From positions 1 through 64,000 of the forward strand of contig JBHJGS010000036.1 in the NCBI GenBank assembly GCA_050331575.1: DNA of 64,000 bases, given 5' to 3'. This stretch comes from JBHJGS01 sp050331575 (GTDB taxonomy: Bacteria > Pseudomonadota > Alphaproteobacteria > Sphingomonadales > Rhodothalassiaceae). Numbering within the stretch: position 1 is the first letter of the stretch; the number at the start of each line of letters is the position of its first letter. The position numbers and the translations under genes were made by a program. The notes beneath the pieces were generated by a model. That model had not been told where the DNA came from. It was given only the letters and a program-made list of their open reading frames with translations, and searched no databases. Shown here piece by piece: positions 53,397 through 61,149 of this stretch.

Positions 53397-53411
53397 CTGG
53401 TCGCTACGCGC

Positions 53412-54257
53412 TTACGCGAACAAGCTTAGGATCACGCTTGGTGCGGAGTTGGCGATAGATAAGGCCTGCGTGCCCAACTGTTGCTGCACCTGAAGCGCTT
53501 GGAGGTTGGCACTCTCTCGAGCCAGGTCAGCGTCGACCAAATTGCCGATCCCGACTTCGATGGTATCGAGCAATTCCTGTGTAAACAGTCGCTGCCGATC
53601 CAGCGAGGCCGCGCCGGCGCCGAAATTGGTCAAGACGTCGGACAGGTTCGCGATGGAATTGTTGATCGAAGTGATCAACGACTGCGCCTCGGCCGCCGAC
53701 GTGAAGGTGGAGTTGTCCGCGAGTTCGATGACCGGTCCCGGCGCGGCGGTCAACTGCAGGGTCTGGTGCGACACCACGATTGTGTTCGTGGCATCCGCAT
53801 TGGTAATCGCACTAATGATGTCTGCGGTTGCCGTGCTGACGAGATTGGTCCCGTTGAATTCGGCATTGGCGACGATGATGTTGATCTGGTCGCGCAATGC
53901 TTCGTAATCGAGTTGCAGGGCGTCGCGGCTTTCCTGGTCCAGGCCGACATCCGCGGCGGCCACCACCCGCTCTTTCATATCGATCAGCAGGTCCTGAATC
54001 GATTCTGAGGCGGCAATACCGATATCCAGCGCACTGATCGCACGATCCAGGCTGGTATTCACCGCCAAGAAGCCTTCAAATTCGGCACGCAGATTTTGCG
54101 CAATGGCGAACACGGCCGCATTGTCTTCGGCGCTGCGGATCTCCAGCCCCGAGTTCACGCGGTTCTGGGTTTCTGCCAAATCGATATTGGTCAGCGTCAA
54201 TTGCTGCAATGCATCCAATGATGGCGCATTGGTGTTCACCGAGAAATTCAAAGCCAT
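53412..54257 (-). CDS. Flagellin 1
   Basis: Filament subunit of 281 residues, starting MALNFSVNTNAPSLDALQQL. The N-terminal D0/D1 helices (NRVNSGLEIRSAEDNAAVFA) and C-terminal helices (NLVDADLARESANLQALQVQ, then QLGTQALSIANSAPSVILSL) frame a short, variable middle; the large outer D2/D3 domains are missing. GAGGAG precedes the ATG. It is the most distant of the four flagellins here, together with flagellin 2. Confidence 0.94.
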   Translation of the reverse strand: MALNFSVNTNAPSLDALQQLTLTNIDLAETQNRVNSGLEIRSAEDNAAVFAIAQNLRAEFEGFLAVNTSLDRAISALDIGIAASESIQDLLIDMKERVVAAADVGLDQESRDALQLDYEALRDQINIIVANAEFNGTNLVSTATADIISAITNADATNTIVVSHQTLQLTAAPGPVIELADNSTFTSAAEAQSLITSINNSIANLSDVLTNFGAGAASLDRQRLFTQELLDTIEVGIGNLVDADLARESANLQALQVQQQLGTQALSIANSAPSVILSLFA

Positions 54258-54321
54258 GATGATTCTCCTCAGGCTCGTTTCGAAGCCGCGCGCAGGCGCG
54301 TCCGTCGTCCGAGGCCTGCTA

Positions 54322-54338
54322 AGCACCTTTCGTGCCAA
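54322..54338 (-). promoter_or_regulatory. Sigma-54 promoter of flagellin 1
   Basis: On the minus strand TTGGCACGAAAGGTGCT fits the -24/-12 rule (TGGCAC-N5-GTGC; one change from TTGC). The predicted start near 54311 leaves a leader of about 54 bases. Confidence 0.8.
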
Positions 54339-54464
54339 ATCTCGGTTCTATGCTAACGCTTTGATTTATAGAGATTTTTTCTGAACCCTGCGGGCCGGTG
54401 AGACAAACAGGGATGATTCTTTTGCCAGGCGAAGGCGGCAAATACCGCCCAACAAGAATATCTG

Positions 54465-54500
54465 AAAAAAGAAAGGGGCCCTTGATCAGGGGCCCCTTTC
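54465..54500 (-). terminator. Rho-independent terminator after flagellin 2
   Basis: GAAAGGGGCCC (54471-54481) and GGGCCCCTTTC (54490-54500) form a perfect 11-bp stem, followed on the minus strand by TTTTTT. It lies 41 bp after the flagellin 2 stop and ahead of the flagellin 1 promoter, so the two genes are separate units. Confidence 0.9.
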
Positions 54501-54540
54501 ATTTGGCTTGAACCGCCCTTCTGGCGGTGGCTGATCGGTC

Positions 54541-55368
54541 CTAGCTAAACAAGCTCAACAACACCGACGGGGCAGAATTGGCAATTCCTAGGGCAGCCAG
54601 ACCCAATTGTTGTTGGACCTGGGTCGCCTCCAGATTTGCCGCCTCCCGCGCCAGATCTGCATCAACGAGATTGCCGACACCGACATTGAGCGTATCTGAC
54701 AAGAGCTGCGAGAACTCTATCTGCAGATCGATCTGCTCGGCACCGGCCCCGAAGCTTGCCAGCACATCATTCAGCCCGGTAAAGGCCAACATGACCTGGT
54801 CAAGCGCCGTCTGGGCCTCTGCGGCACTGACGAAACCGGTTTGGAGAATACCCAATCCGGTGACCGTCAGATCCGCACCCGCCACATCGATGGTATTGAC
54901 CGCATTGCCGTCGACAATCGCACTGATATTGTCCGGCATGGCCGAAACGATATTGGTGCCATTGAAGTCGGCTTGCGCCACCACAGCGTCGATCTGGGCC
55001 AGGATCGCCGTGAAGTCGTCATTCAACGCATCACGCGATTCCGCATCCAGACTGACATCGGTTGCAGCGGTGGCAACCTGTTGCGCCATGATCAGCAGGT
55101 TCGAGATCGTCTCCCCTGCCTGTATGGCGACATCCAGAGCGCTTCTTGCCCGGTCAAGGCTCTGATCCACCGCTCTCAACCCGCCGAGATCGGCCCGGAT
55201 ATTTTGCGCAATGGCAAAAATTGCCGGACCGTCCTCGGCACTGGCCACTTCCAGGCCGGTCGAGACGCGATCTTGTGTCACCCCCAATTCAATGTTGGTG
55301 CGGGTCAGGCTCTGCAAGGCAATCAGGGCTCCGGGGTTGGTCAGGACCGAAAAATTCAGCGCAGTCAT
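54541..55368 (-). CDS. Flagellin 2
   Basis: A 275-residue flagellin starting MTALNFSVLTNPGALIALQS. It has the conserved ends (DRVSTGLEVASAEDGPAIFA; NLVDADLAREAANLEATQVQ; GLAALGIANSAPSVLLSLFS) and a short centre. The ATG at 55368 has GGAGG before it; a TTG three bases earlier is rejected. It is its own unit, with a sigma-54 promoter and terminator. Confidence 0.94.
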   Translation of the reverse strand: MTALNFSVLTNPGALIALQSLTRTNIELGVTQDRVSTGLEVASAEDGPAIFAIAQNIRADLGGLRAVDQSLDRARSALDVAIQAGETISNLLIMAQQVATAATDVSLDAESRDALNDDFTAILAQIDAVVAQADFNGTNIVSAMPDNISAIVDGNAVNTIDVAGADLTVTGLGILQTGFVSAAEAQTALDQVMLAFTGLNDVLASFGAGAEQIDLQIEFSQLLSDTLNVGVGNLVDADLAREAANLEATQVQQQLGLAALGIANSAPSVLLSLFS

Positions 55369-55443
55369 CAAGTTCCTCCATTCTGGACGAGACGAGCAAT
55401 CGCCATTCAGGCGGCCCGGAGCCTTCGGCTCGGCTTCACCAAA

Positions 55444-55459
55444 GCAGGAACAGTGCCAG
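55444..55459 (-). promoter_or_regulatory. Sigma-54 promoter of flagellin 2
   Basis: CTGGCACTGTTCCTGC on the minus strand: TGGCAC-N5-CTGC. The predicted leader is about 64 bases. It lies just 4 bp from the terminator of flagellin 3. Confidence 0.78.
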
Positions 55460-55463
55460 AATC

Positions 55464-55496
55464 AAAAAGCGCCGGCCCCCTGCGAGGAGGCCGGCC
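55464..55496 (-). terminator. Rho-independent terminator after flagellin 3
   Basis: GCCGGCC (55471-55477) and GGCCGGC (55489-55495) pair over 7 bp, followed on the minus strand by GCTTTTT. It ends flagellin 3 transcripts 21 bp after the stop, right before the flagellin 2 promoter. Confidence 0.85.
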
Positions 55497-55516
55497 CTTT
55501 GATGATGACGTCCAGA

Positions 55517-56386
55517 TTAGAACAGCGACAGAAGCGCGCTGGGTGCTGCGTTGGCGATCCCCAACGCCGTGAGGCCGAGCTGTTGCTGCACCTGCAGGGC
55601 CTGCAACTCTGCGCTCTCCCGCGCCAGGTCCGCATCGACGATATTGCCGACACCGACGGTGAGCGTATCCTGCAGATTGGTGAAGAACTCGGCCTGCAAT
55701 TCGATCTGCGTTGCAGCGGCTCCTAATTGCGCCAGGCGCGTATTCAAGCCGGTCGCGCCCTCGATAGCGGCATCAATTTCGGTGATGGCGGATTGCGCAC
55801 TGGCGGCAGACCCGAATTGGCTATTGGTGATGTTCAAGCCGGTGGCACCGGTGGACAAGTCGATCCCGTCGACCAGAATATTGTTCGCGGGCGAGACTGT
55901 CCCGAGCGGAGGGCCGGCCAAGCCACCGTCCAAGCTGATCACCGCGCTCACCACATTGGTCGCGTTAGTGTTGACGACATTAATGCCATTGAATTCCGCG
56001 GAATTCACAACCGAGTTGATCTGCGCCAGGATGGCTTGGAAATTGTCCTGCAGGGCATCGCGGCTTTCTTGGGCCAAGCCATTGTCCGATGCTGCCAAGG
56101 CCAAGCCGCGGGCTTCGATCAACAGGTCAGAAATCGTTTCGCCAGCTTCAATCGCCACATCCACGGCGCCGGCGGCATTGTCCAAGCTCGATTGGAGCGC
56201 ATCCAGACCGCTGATGTCAGCGCGGATATTTTGCGCAATGATAAAGCCGGAACTGCTATCTTCGACCCCGGAGATCGCCAGGCCAGTTGAGACGCGGTTC
56301 TGCGTGATGGCCAGTTCGCGGTTGGTGGCGGTCAGCGACTGCAGCGCGATGAAGGCGCCGGGATTGGTGTTCACGGAAAGAGCCAT
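55517..56386 (-). CDS. Flagellin 3
   Basis: A 289-residue flagellin starting MALSVNTNPGAFIALQSLTA. D0/D1 parts include TQNRVSTGLAISGVEDSSSG and QLGLTALGIANAAPSALLSL. It is closest to flagellin 4, sharing also the untranslated leader next to the ATG. The ATG at 56386 lies behind GAGGAG; a GTG three codons upstream is not needed. Confidence 0.94.
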   Translation of the reverse strand: MALSVNTNPGAFIALQSLTATNRELAITQNRVSTGLAISGVEDSSSGFIIAQNIRADISGLDALQSSLDNAAGAVDVAIEAGETISDLLIEARGLALAASDNGLAQESRDALQDNFQAILAQINSVVNSAEFNGINVVNTNATNVVSAVISLDGGLAGPPLGTVSPANNILVDGIDLSTGATGLNITNSQFGSAASAQSAITEIDAAIEGATGLNTRLAQLGAAATQIELQAEFFTNLQDTLTVGVGNIVDADLARESAELQALQVQQQLGLTALGIANAAPSALLSLF

Positions 56387-56462
56387 TTTCGGCACTCCTC
56401 TGCTTCGAGAGATGATACGAGCGTTTTGCTCGCTGGGGCGTTGTGCCCACGCCAGCCTCTAA

Positions 56463-56478
56463 GCAGAACCCGTGCCAA
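56463..56478 (-). promoter_or_regulatory. Sigma-54 promoter of flagellin 3
   Basis: TTGGCACGGGTTCTGC on the minus strand: TGGCAC-N5-CTGC with correct GG-GC spacing. The leader is about 65 bases and contains the CGAGC-GTTTT-GCTCG hairpin. Confidence 0.82.
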
Positions 56479-57042
56479 CAATCGGCTTTTGCCGAAAAAT
56501 CAAAGAAACTTTCGATAAAATAAGAGGTTAGCCCAGGCCGTCCGACACTATGGCGATGAGGAATGACCCGGCAAATTCTGCCGATTAGGCAAAAGGTACC
56601 TATCCCGGCCCTTGCCTGTAGGAAAAAAATTCCTACCCCGCAAAGCAGGCTAAACAAACAGATTTTGGGAGATTTCTATCTCGATGGCCTGTTCGAGGCC
56701 GCGCGCGAGCCGTTTTGGCCTGCGACTAACGATGCGCTTCTACGCAACTTACCTTATACTCTGATGAGGCGCCAAAAGCAAGCCTCGAGCCCTTGAGTCT
56801 GATCGAAGCCGTTTGGGAACAATGCAGTCGCTTGAGCGGATCAATTCGGCCCTGCCGCCCCTATCGCTGATGAGAAGGGGCGGTTCGGCCCAGCGATGCA
56901 CTGCTAAGGGCCCAGATTGATCGAAGAGGGATCACTGGTCTTTCAGCTAAAGCAGCAGGCATGCAAACCACGCCGCTGCCAAGCTGGGTCGACGGGAAAC
57001 GCGCTGTCCAACTGATCGGCTAGCCGGTAGGTGTTCGATGGA
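56479..57042. other. Gene-free stretch between flaG and the flagellin 3 promoter
   Basis: About 560 bp of lower-GC sequence. One 77-codon plus-strand frame (56563-56796) shows no family features, no ribosome-binding site and unusual composition; I do not call it. No repeat copy or hairpin stands out except AGAAGGGGCGG-type GC runs near 56870. Confidence 0.5.
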
Positions 57043-57498
57043 TTAGGCGGTTTCGTCGAGCACCAAGCCTTCCACGTCGCGGATCGCCCGAACCACGCGC
57101 AGCAATTCCTCCGGCGGAAACTGCCGCAGGACTTCTGAGGTATCGCTATCGATCACCTGGTAGACGAAGCGATCGGTTTCCTCATCGAATAGGATTTCCA
57201 GTTCGCCCCCCTCGGTGAAACCACCGATCAGGCCGTCGATCACAGTCGCGGCCTCTTCAAGCGGATCGAAGGGCGGCGGCAATTCCGTCGTAGGTTCCGG
57301 TGCGGACCGGACCGGCGCTGCGGGAGGTGCCGGCGCGCTGGCTAGCCCCAACTCCGCTTCCGCGGCCAAGGCCAGCGGGTCTTCAACCGGGTCCAAACCG
57401 GCGGGCGCCGGCGGCGCCGGCTGCGGCGTCGGGGCGCTGGTCGGCTCCGTTGCCGGCACGATTAAGCTGGAAATACTGTCTGATCCGGAAACGGCCAT
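57043..57498 (-). CDS. flaG: FlaG-family flagellar protein
   Basis: A 151-residue protein. The C-terminal half is the FlaG domain (FDEETDRFVYQVIDSDTSEV, then LRQFPPEELLRVVRAI). The N-terminal 75 residues are Pro/Ala-rich (PTSAPTPQPAPPAPAG) and probably disordered. FlaG proteins influence filament length. It lies 111 bp after flagellin 4 on the same strand; no good promoter of its own was found, so it may be read through from flagellin 4. Confidence 0.85.
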   Translation of the reverse strand: MAVSGSDSISSLIVPATEPTSAPTPQPAPPAPAGLDPVEDPLALAAEAELGLASAPAPPAAPVRSAPEPTTELPPPFDPLEEAATVIDGLIGGFTEGGELEILFDEETDRFVYQVIDSDTSEVLRQFPPEELLRVVRAIRDVEGLVLDETA

Positions 57499-57566
57499 GG
57501 CAAACCCCTTACCCAAAGGCGTGCCAACATAGCATGAATCCGGTGCAGTTGACCTGCCTTTCTTCG

Positions 57567-57592
57567 GTCATGGGGCCCGCAGGCCCCACGAC
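57567..57592 (-). terminator. Hairpin after flagellin 4 (attenuator or weak terminator)
   Basis: TGGGGCC (57571-57577) and GGCCCCA (57582-57588) pair, extended by GTC/GAC after an A-C mismatch. No T run follows, so read-through into flaG is likely; it could set the flagellin/FlaG ratio. Confidence 0.45.
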
Positions 57593-57609
57593 ACACCGAT
57601 AATAGCGGA

Positions 57610-58458
57610 TTAGAACAGGGCGAGCACGGCGCTTGGCGCGGCGTTCGCTATGCTCAGTGCGGTCAGACCCAGCTGCTGCTGCACCTGCAAGGCCTGCAGA
57701 TTGGCGCTTTCCACCGCCAGATCCGCATCGACGATATTGCCGACCCCGACCGTCAGGGTGTCTTGCAGATTGGAGAAGAACTCCTGCTGCAACTCAATCT
57801 GGGTGGACGCCGCACCGAAGCCGGCAAGGACCGTATTCAACGCGCTCGAGGCCGCATCGATCTCAGTCAGGGCGCTTTGCGCGCTGTTGACCGAGCCCAA
57901 TCCGCTGAACGTGATGTTCAACGTACCGCCGCTGACCGTCAGGTCGACACCGTCAACGGTGATATTGTTGCCGGCGAACGTATCGCCTGCGAAACCGCCG
58001 GCCAGGTTGATCACAGCGGTGATGGCTTCGGTGGCGGTGGTGTTGACCGCATTGACCCCGTTGAATTCAGCCGATGCGACCACGGCATCGATCTGCGACA
58101 AGATCGCCTGGTAATCATCTTCCAAGGCTGCGCGGCTGTCCGCTGCCAGGCCATTGTCGGTCGCCGCCAGCGCAATTTCGCGGGCCTCAATCAACAGGTT
58201 GGAGACGGTTTCACCAGCGGAAATCGCCACATCGAGCGCACCAGCGGCATTGTCCAAGCTGAACTGCAGCGAGTCCAGGCCGGAGATGTCGGTGCGGATA
58301 TTCTGCGCGATGATGAAGCCGGACGAACTGTCTTCAACGCCGGCAATTTCAAGGCCGGTGGACACCCGGTTCTGCGTGGTGGTGAGCGAGTTGTTGGTGG
58401 AGCTCAACGCCTGCAGCGCAACGAAGGCGCCAGGATTGGTATTGACGGAAAGGGCCAT
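57610..58458 (-). CDS. Flagellin 4
   Basis: A 282-residue flagellin starting MALSVNTNPGAFVALQALSS. It is similar to flagellin 3 in D0/D1 (GLEIAGVEDSSSGFIIAQNI; NIVDADLAVESANLQALQVQ) but different in the centre (GGFAGDTFAGNNITVDGVDL). GAGGAG lies before the ATG at 58458. It is the first of the four in transcription order, and flaG follows it. Confidence 0.94.
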   Translation of the reverse strand: MALSVNTNPGAFVALQALSSTNNSLTTTQNRVSTGLEIAGVEDSSSGFIIAQNIRTDISGLDSLQFSLDNAAGALDVAISAGETVSNLLIEAREIALAATDNGLAADSRAALEDDYQAILSQIDAVVASAEFNGVNAVNTTATEAITAVINLAGGFAGDTFAGNNITVDGVDLTVSGGTLNITFSGLGSVNSAQSALTEIDAASSALNTVLAGFGAASTQIELQQEFFSNLQDTLTVGVGNIVDADLAVESANLQALQVQQQLGLTALSIANAAPSAVLALF

Positions 58459-58532
58459 TTCGGCACTCCTCTGCTTCGAGAGATGAACGGGAATTTTTTC
58501 CCGCTGGAGCATGATGCTCCAAGCCAACCTCA

Positions 58533-58548
58533 GCAGATCTCGTGCCAA
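58533..58548 (-). promoter_or_regulatory. Sigma-54 promoter of flagellin 4
   Basis: TTGGCACGAGATCTGC on the minus strand: TGGCAC-N5-CTGC. The leader is about 63 bases, with the TGGAGC-ATGAT-GCTCCA hairpin and CGGGAA-TTTT-TTCCCG. Confidence 0.82.
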
Positions 58549-58790
58549 ATTGGCCTACCACCCGGCAAAAACTTCCAATAGTTTGAAATCACTTGGATTT
58601 TCTTGCCTAGGTAAATTTTGCCTTAAACCATCGAGTGGAAATTATTGCCGGCTCAGTTCGAAAAGGGTGGGCAAAAAGGGGGTCTACCCGGCAAAATTTT
58701 CCACAGAGTACATGGGTAGAACAAAATGTGAAGAACAAAGAGGGACCATTGGTGCCGCTGCCTGCCCACGCCCGTGCCGGCGCAAGCGTA

Positions 58791-58914
58791 GAACAGCATC
58801 TGACCGATGGGACTCGCTGCGCGATAGCCATCGGTCGGATAAAATTGCTCGCTCCCTCCAAGGCGGGCATTGGCACCCGACCCATCGCGTTCGCGATTGG
58901 ACAGCTCATGCCCT
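58791..58914 (+). repeat. Intergenic palindromic repeat, copy A
   Basis: Full-length copy. The left hairpin GACCGATGG (58802-58810) pairs with CCATCGGTC (58828-58836) over 9 bp. The centre reads GGATAAAATTGCTCGCTCCC; the right hairpin is decayed (CCGACCCATCGCG with CGCGATTGGACAG). It is the only notable item in the 58549-59111 gene-free stretch between the flagellin 4 promoter and flaF, which is otherwise low in GC. Confidence 0.85.
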
Positions 58915-59111
58915 TTAGTGCCTTTTCCGATCAAACCGACTCACTTCGAGAATCGGTTTGGCCGAGAAAAGTCTCTATGATTCACAGGTTTAGAGTGTTG
59001 CGTCCGGCCTCATTGATCACCAAAGGTGAGCCAATGAGATCGGGCAACGCTCGAGCCGACCAGCAGGAAAGCCAGGGCTCTAGAAAATTGGCACTATCAG
59101 GGGGGAGAGGG

Positions 59112-59531
59112 TCAGACCCGGGCGCCGTCGGCGCTGATCGGCCGGGGCGCCGCTGTATTGAATTCGCCGGCCCGGCGACGGCGATTTTGCTCCTCAAGGC
59201 CTGCCATGATGCGTTTGTTGATCACGATCAGATCCTCGATCGGCAACTCGCCTCGAAACACCGGGCGGGTGATTTTGCGAACATATAGGGCCAGGGAGAT
59301 GATGCCGGCGCGGGTTTCCTCCGGCAAGCGATTGCCATCGCTGGCGCAATCGGTCGCGAGCGTGCTCCACAAGCGTCGGTTCCAGTCCAACGCCTTCATC
59401 AGCGCCGCCCCGCGCAGATCCTTCTCCTGCGCTTCGATCAAGGAGCCGGTCACCCGGGCAAACAGCCGATATTCCGTCTCCGACGGTGATTCGCTGCTCT
59501 GCTGCGTCCGCGCGTAGGCATTAAGGGACAT
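59112..59531 (-). CDS. flaF: Flagellar biosynthesis regulator FlaF
   Basis: A 139-residue protein starting MSLNAYARTQQSSESPSETE, with the family stretch ALDWNRRLWSTLATDCAS and VRKITRPVFRGELPIEDLI. FlaF supports flagellin synthesis and secretion; FlbT and FlaF act in opposite directions on flagellin mRNA in Caulobacter. Its start overlaps the flbT end by 11 bp. The last 25 residues are Arg-rich then Ala/Pro. Confidence 0.93.
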   Translation of the reverse strand: MSLNAYARTQQSSESPSETEYRLFARVTGSLIEAQEKDLRGAALMKALDWNRRLWSTLATDCASDGNRLPEETRAGIISLALYVRKITRPVFRGELPIEDLIVINKRIMAGLEEQNRRRRAGEFNTAAPRPISADGARV

Positions 59532-59916
59532 AGTCCAGCCGCTCCTTCTCAAAGGCGAACAGCTTCTTGCACTGAGCCAAGGCCTTGTAATAATTGCCAC
59601 GCATCATTTCGCCACTAATCTGCACACACAAAAGCTTGGTCTCTGGGTCTCCGATCGCACTCATGAATTCATTCATACGCAGCACAAACTCTTGCCGGTA
59701 TTTGTCTTCCCCCGCCGGGTCCAAATAGCAGAGCATGATCGGAAAATAGACCCGCTTCACCGGCGTGTTGACGTCTTCTTCCTTGATGATGTCACGTTCG
59801 CGCAAAATGGAGGCCTTGTTGTGCACGACCAGCGTTGCACGGCGGTCTCCATTGGCGATCACGGCTCCATTGATAACGAATTTCTCCCCCGGCTTCAGCG
59901 ACAGCTTCAGCGCCAT
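59521..59916 (-). CDS. flbT: Flagellar biosynthesis repressor FlbT
   Basis: A 131-residue post-transcriptional regulator that binds flagellin mRNA leaders. It reads MALKLSLKPGEKFVINGAVI, then LVVHNKASILRERDIIKEED, VNTPVKRVYFPIMLCYLD and MMRGNYYKALAQCKKLFAFE, all as in known FlbT proteins. It heads the flbT-flaF pair (order by transcription). Four flagellin genes as likely targets lie downstream. Confidence 0.95.
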   Translation of the reverse strand: MALKLSLKPGEKFVINGAVIANGDRRATLVVHNKASILRERDIIKEEDVNTPVKRVYFPIMLCYLDPAGEDKYRQEFVLRMNEFMSAIGDPETKLLCVQISGEMMRGNYYKALAQCKKLFAFEKERLDYVP

Positions 59917-60219
59917 GGCGCACCTCTCCTGATCCAGGTAACCTAGGGCCCCCCGGTTACTGCGTTGTTAATGGTTCCAAACAAGGCCATCATGCCTGCG
60001 TCAGTTAACCATGGCAAAAGCGCGAGAAGCAAGCTGCGGGCCAAAGTCAGCGCCGTATGCTGTGCTCGGTGAGCGGGCATCACCAGCCCAACCGGGCGTC
60101 TTTAGCGCCCGCACGCTTGCACGGGTCCGGCCGGCGCGCCTATGGTCGCGCGTCGCTTCGAGCAACATCTGACCGATTGGACTTCGTTGCTCGCCCCATC
60201 AAAGGCGGGATCGCGCAGC
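59917..60219. other. flbT-moxR divergent intergenic region
   Basis: About 300 bp. TTAACCAT at 60005-60012 matches a CtrA half-site, about 90 bp before flbT; a TTAATGGTT lies at 59968-59976. The right part holds repeat copy E. No gene seen. Confidence 0.4.
60160..60212 (+). repeat. Intergenic palindromic repeat, internally deleted copy E
   Basis: GAGCAACATCTGACCGATTG joins almost straight to TTGCTCGCCCCATCAAAGGC, so the right arm of the left hairpin is missing, and the copy ends before the right hairpin. Its AAAGGCGGGA (60201-60210) lies 9 bases before the moxR ATG and is the only good ribosome-binding sequence there. Confidence 0.7.
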
Positions 60220-61068
60220 ATGAACCGTTTCGAAGGCACCAGCCGCTACGTCGCCACCGAAGATTTGAAGGTTGCCGTCAATGCCGCGGTGACGCTGAAA
60301 CGCCCGCTGCTGATCAAGGGCGAGCCCGGCACCGGCAAGACCGTGCTGGCCGCGGAAGTGGCCGAGGCGCTGGGCGCGGAGCTGATCGAATGGCACATCA
60401 AGTCCACCACGCGGGCGCAGCAGGGCCTGTATGAATATGACGCCGTCTCACGCCTGCGCGACAGCCAGCTGGGCGACGAGAAAGTCCGCGATATCGGCAA
60501 TTACATCAAGCGCGGCAAGCTGTGGGAGGCGTTTGAGCGAGACCAGACGCCGATCTTGCTGATCGATGAGATCGACAAGGCGGATATTGAATTCCCCAAT
60601 GACCTGCTGCTCGAATTGGACCGCATGGAATTCCATGTCTATGAAACCGGGCAGACCGTGCGCGCCAAGAACCGGCCGATCGTGATCATCACCTCCAACA
60701 ATGAGAAGGAATTGCCGGACGCGTTTTTGCGGCGGTGCTTTTTTCATTATATCCGCTTCCCCGACGCTGAAACGATGCAGGCGATCGTGGAGGTGCATTT
60801 TCCGGGCATTCACGCCCGCTTGGTGCGCGAGGCGCTGACCCGGTTTTATGAGGTCCGCGACATGCCGGGGCTGAAAAAGAAGCCCTCGACGTCCGAGCTG
60901 CTGGACTGGCTGAAGCTGTTGATGGCGGAAGATCTGCCGCCGGAGGCCCTGCGCGCGACCGACAAGAAGAGCCTGATCCCGCCGTTGCACGGCGCGCTGT
61001 TGAAGAATGAGCAGGATGTCCAGCTGTTCGAGCGACTGGCGTTCATGAGCCGGCGCGAAGGCTCGTAA
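60220..61068 (+). CDS. MoxR/CoxD-type AAA+ ATPase
   Basis: A 282-residue AAA+ ATPase starting MNRFEGTSRYVATEDLKVAV. Walker A is KGEPGTGKT (33-41), Walker B is PILLIDEIDKADIEFPNDLL, and the sensor is PIVIITSNNEKELPDAFLRR. This subgroup is normally followed by a CoxE-like vWA protein; here the next gene is cysD, so no partner is seen. The ATG at 60220 is used; earlier in-frame codons lie within repeat E. Confidence 0.93.
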   Translation: MNRFEGTSRYVATEDLKVAVNAAVTLKRPLLIKGEPGTGKTVLAAEVAEALGAELIEWHIKSTTRAQQGLYEYDAVSRLRDSQLGDEKVRDIGNYIKRGKLWEAFERDQTPILLIDEIDKADIEFPNDLLLELDRMEFHVYETGQTVRAKNRPIVIITSNNEKELPDAFLRRCFFHYIRFPDAETMQAIVEVHFPGIHARLVREALTRFYEVRDMPGLKKKPSTSELLDWLKLLMAEDLPPEALRATDKKSLIPPLHGALLKNEQDVQLFERLAFMSRREGS

Positions 61069-61149
61069 TCGGCGGCGTCACGGCCCTTGCCGCGGCTTCG
61101 GAAAGGCTTTAGGGCCGGGCGCGTCCGTTCGTCCTGAAGAGTGCCCGCC

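Noticed and set aside
53186..53458. 90-codon frame upstream of flagellin 1
   Set aside because: Runs through repeat F and into the flagellin end on the other strand; composition unlike the genome's genes.
56563..56796. 77-codon plus-strand frame between flagellin 3 and flaG
   Set aside because: No ribosome-binding site, no homology recognised, begins inside AT-rich leader DNA.
57512..57527. TTGGCAC before flaG as a sigma-54 promoter
   Set aside because: The -24 part is perfect, but 12 bases on there is GG in place of GC, and the start would fall on the flaG ATG with no leader.
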